64,000 nt of DNA. Source: Histidinibacterium aquaticum. GTDB taxonomy: Bacteria > Pseudomonadota > Alphaproteobacteria > Rhodobacterales > Rhodobacteraceae. The DNA lies in contig NZ_VYQE01000003.1 of NCBI RefSeq assembly GCF_008710275.1, positions 496,001 to 560,000 on the forward strand, read 5' to 3'. Made by a program: the position numbers and the translations under genes. The number at the start of each line of letters is the position of its first letter. Position 1 is the stretch's first letter. Below the pieces are notes generated by a model. That model was not told the origin of the DNA, searched no databases, and was given only the letters and a program-made list of their open reading frames with translations. This document shows positions 63,977-64,000 of the stretch, in pieces.

Positions 63977-64000
63977 ATGCGCCTCTCCCTGCTTCTCGCC
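63977..64000 (+). CDS. 5' end of a gene running off the window, signal-peptide-like start
   Basis: ATG at 63977 opens a frame reading MRLSLLLA to the window end, consistent with the start of a signal peptide. Divergent from the SRAP gene. Too little is visible for any function. Confidence 0.35.

Overview
The window reads as one high-GC, gene-dense chromosomal segment of a marine-type Rhodobacteraceae (Roseobacter group, Alphaproteobacteria). The evidence is the gene content and order (a urease cluster with small interspersed ORFs, divergent lrp-trxB, a fused sat-cysC, a Hint-domain protein, an Anbu cluster, TRAP, BCCT and Dpp transporters), many ATGA/TGATG/GTGA gene overlaps, and homologues of gene transfer agent (GTA) head-spike genes. 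Species cannot be named from this sequence. No rRNA, CRISPR array, insertion sequence or prophage block was seen; one tRNA-Gly(UCC) is present.

Layout: (1) 0-5.7 kb, urease operon on + (3' end of a MESH1-like HD hydrolase, ureB in frame with an LprI/DUF1311 domain, two small ORFs, ureC, a DUF1127 ORF, ureE, ureF, ureG). (2) 5.8-11.1 kb, housekeeping genes: a 2-hydroxyacid dehydrogenase, a CsaA-like tRNA-binding protein, proC, YbjN, an M42 peptidase, an OmpR-type regulator with a degenerate receiver, and UbiK. (3) 11.2-17.3 kb, an overlapping lgt / MidA-like methyltransferase / pgeF operon, a Hint protein, lrp and trxB, and a decayed RES-domain gene. (4) 17.4-20.7 kb, sat-cysC, a GNAT, a hemerythrin protein and a 21-residue peptide gene. 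(5) 20.8-24.1 kb, a type II restriction-modification pair: an MT-A70 methyltransferase converging on a BglII-like nuclease that is coupled to aspS, with four tandem hairpins between them. (6) 24.3-33.2 kb, a CFA synthase, a GT87-like membrane protein, carB, the GTA spike genes ghsA/ghsB and a KAS III enzyme. (7) 33.4-42.5 kb, tdk, an SDR/FAH sugar-acid pair and a six-gene Dpp operon containing an M24 peptidase. (8) 42.7-45.9 kb, a GT8-like transferase, an epimerase and a membrane-anchored spermidine-synthase-like protein. (9) 45.9-53.5 kb, a TRAP-Rid operon and an NMT1/SsuA-type ABC operon, apparently sharing one LacI-like operator. (10) 53.8-57.6 kb, a DUF6639-like protein, a BCCT transporter with a suspected 5' frameshift, a universal stress protein and an SDR. 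(11) 57.9-64 kb, tRNA-Gly, an epimerase, the four-gene Anbu cluster (ATP-grasp, alpha-E, transglutaminase, Anbu), an SRAP protein and the first codons of another gene.

The most notable non-gene signal is a dispersed two-hairpin element (five copies, one degenerate). Its first stem changes sequence between copies yet stays base-paired, and it usually sits just 3' of a gene. Other points of interest are the shared operator, the tandem hairpins inside the restriction-modification locus, the ureB-lprI fusion and the GTA spike locus. All coordinates and motifs were read by eye; family names come from recognition of motifs, not from a database search.
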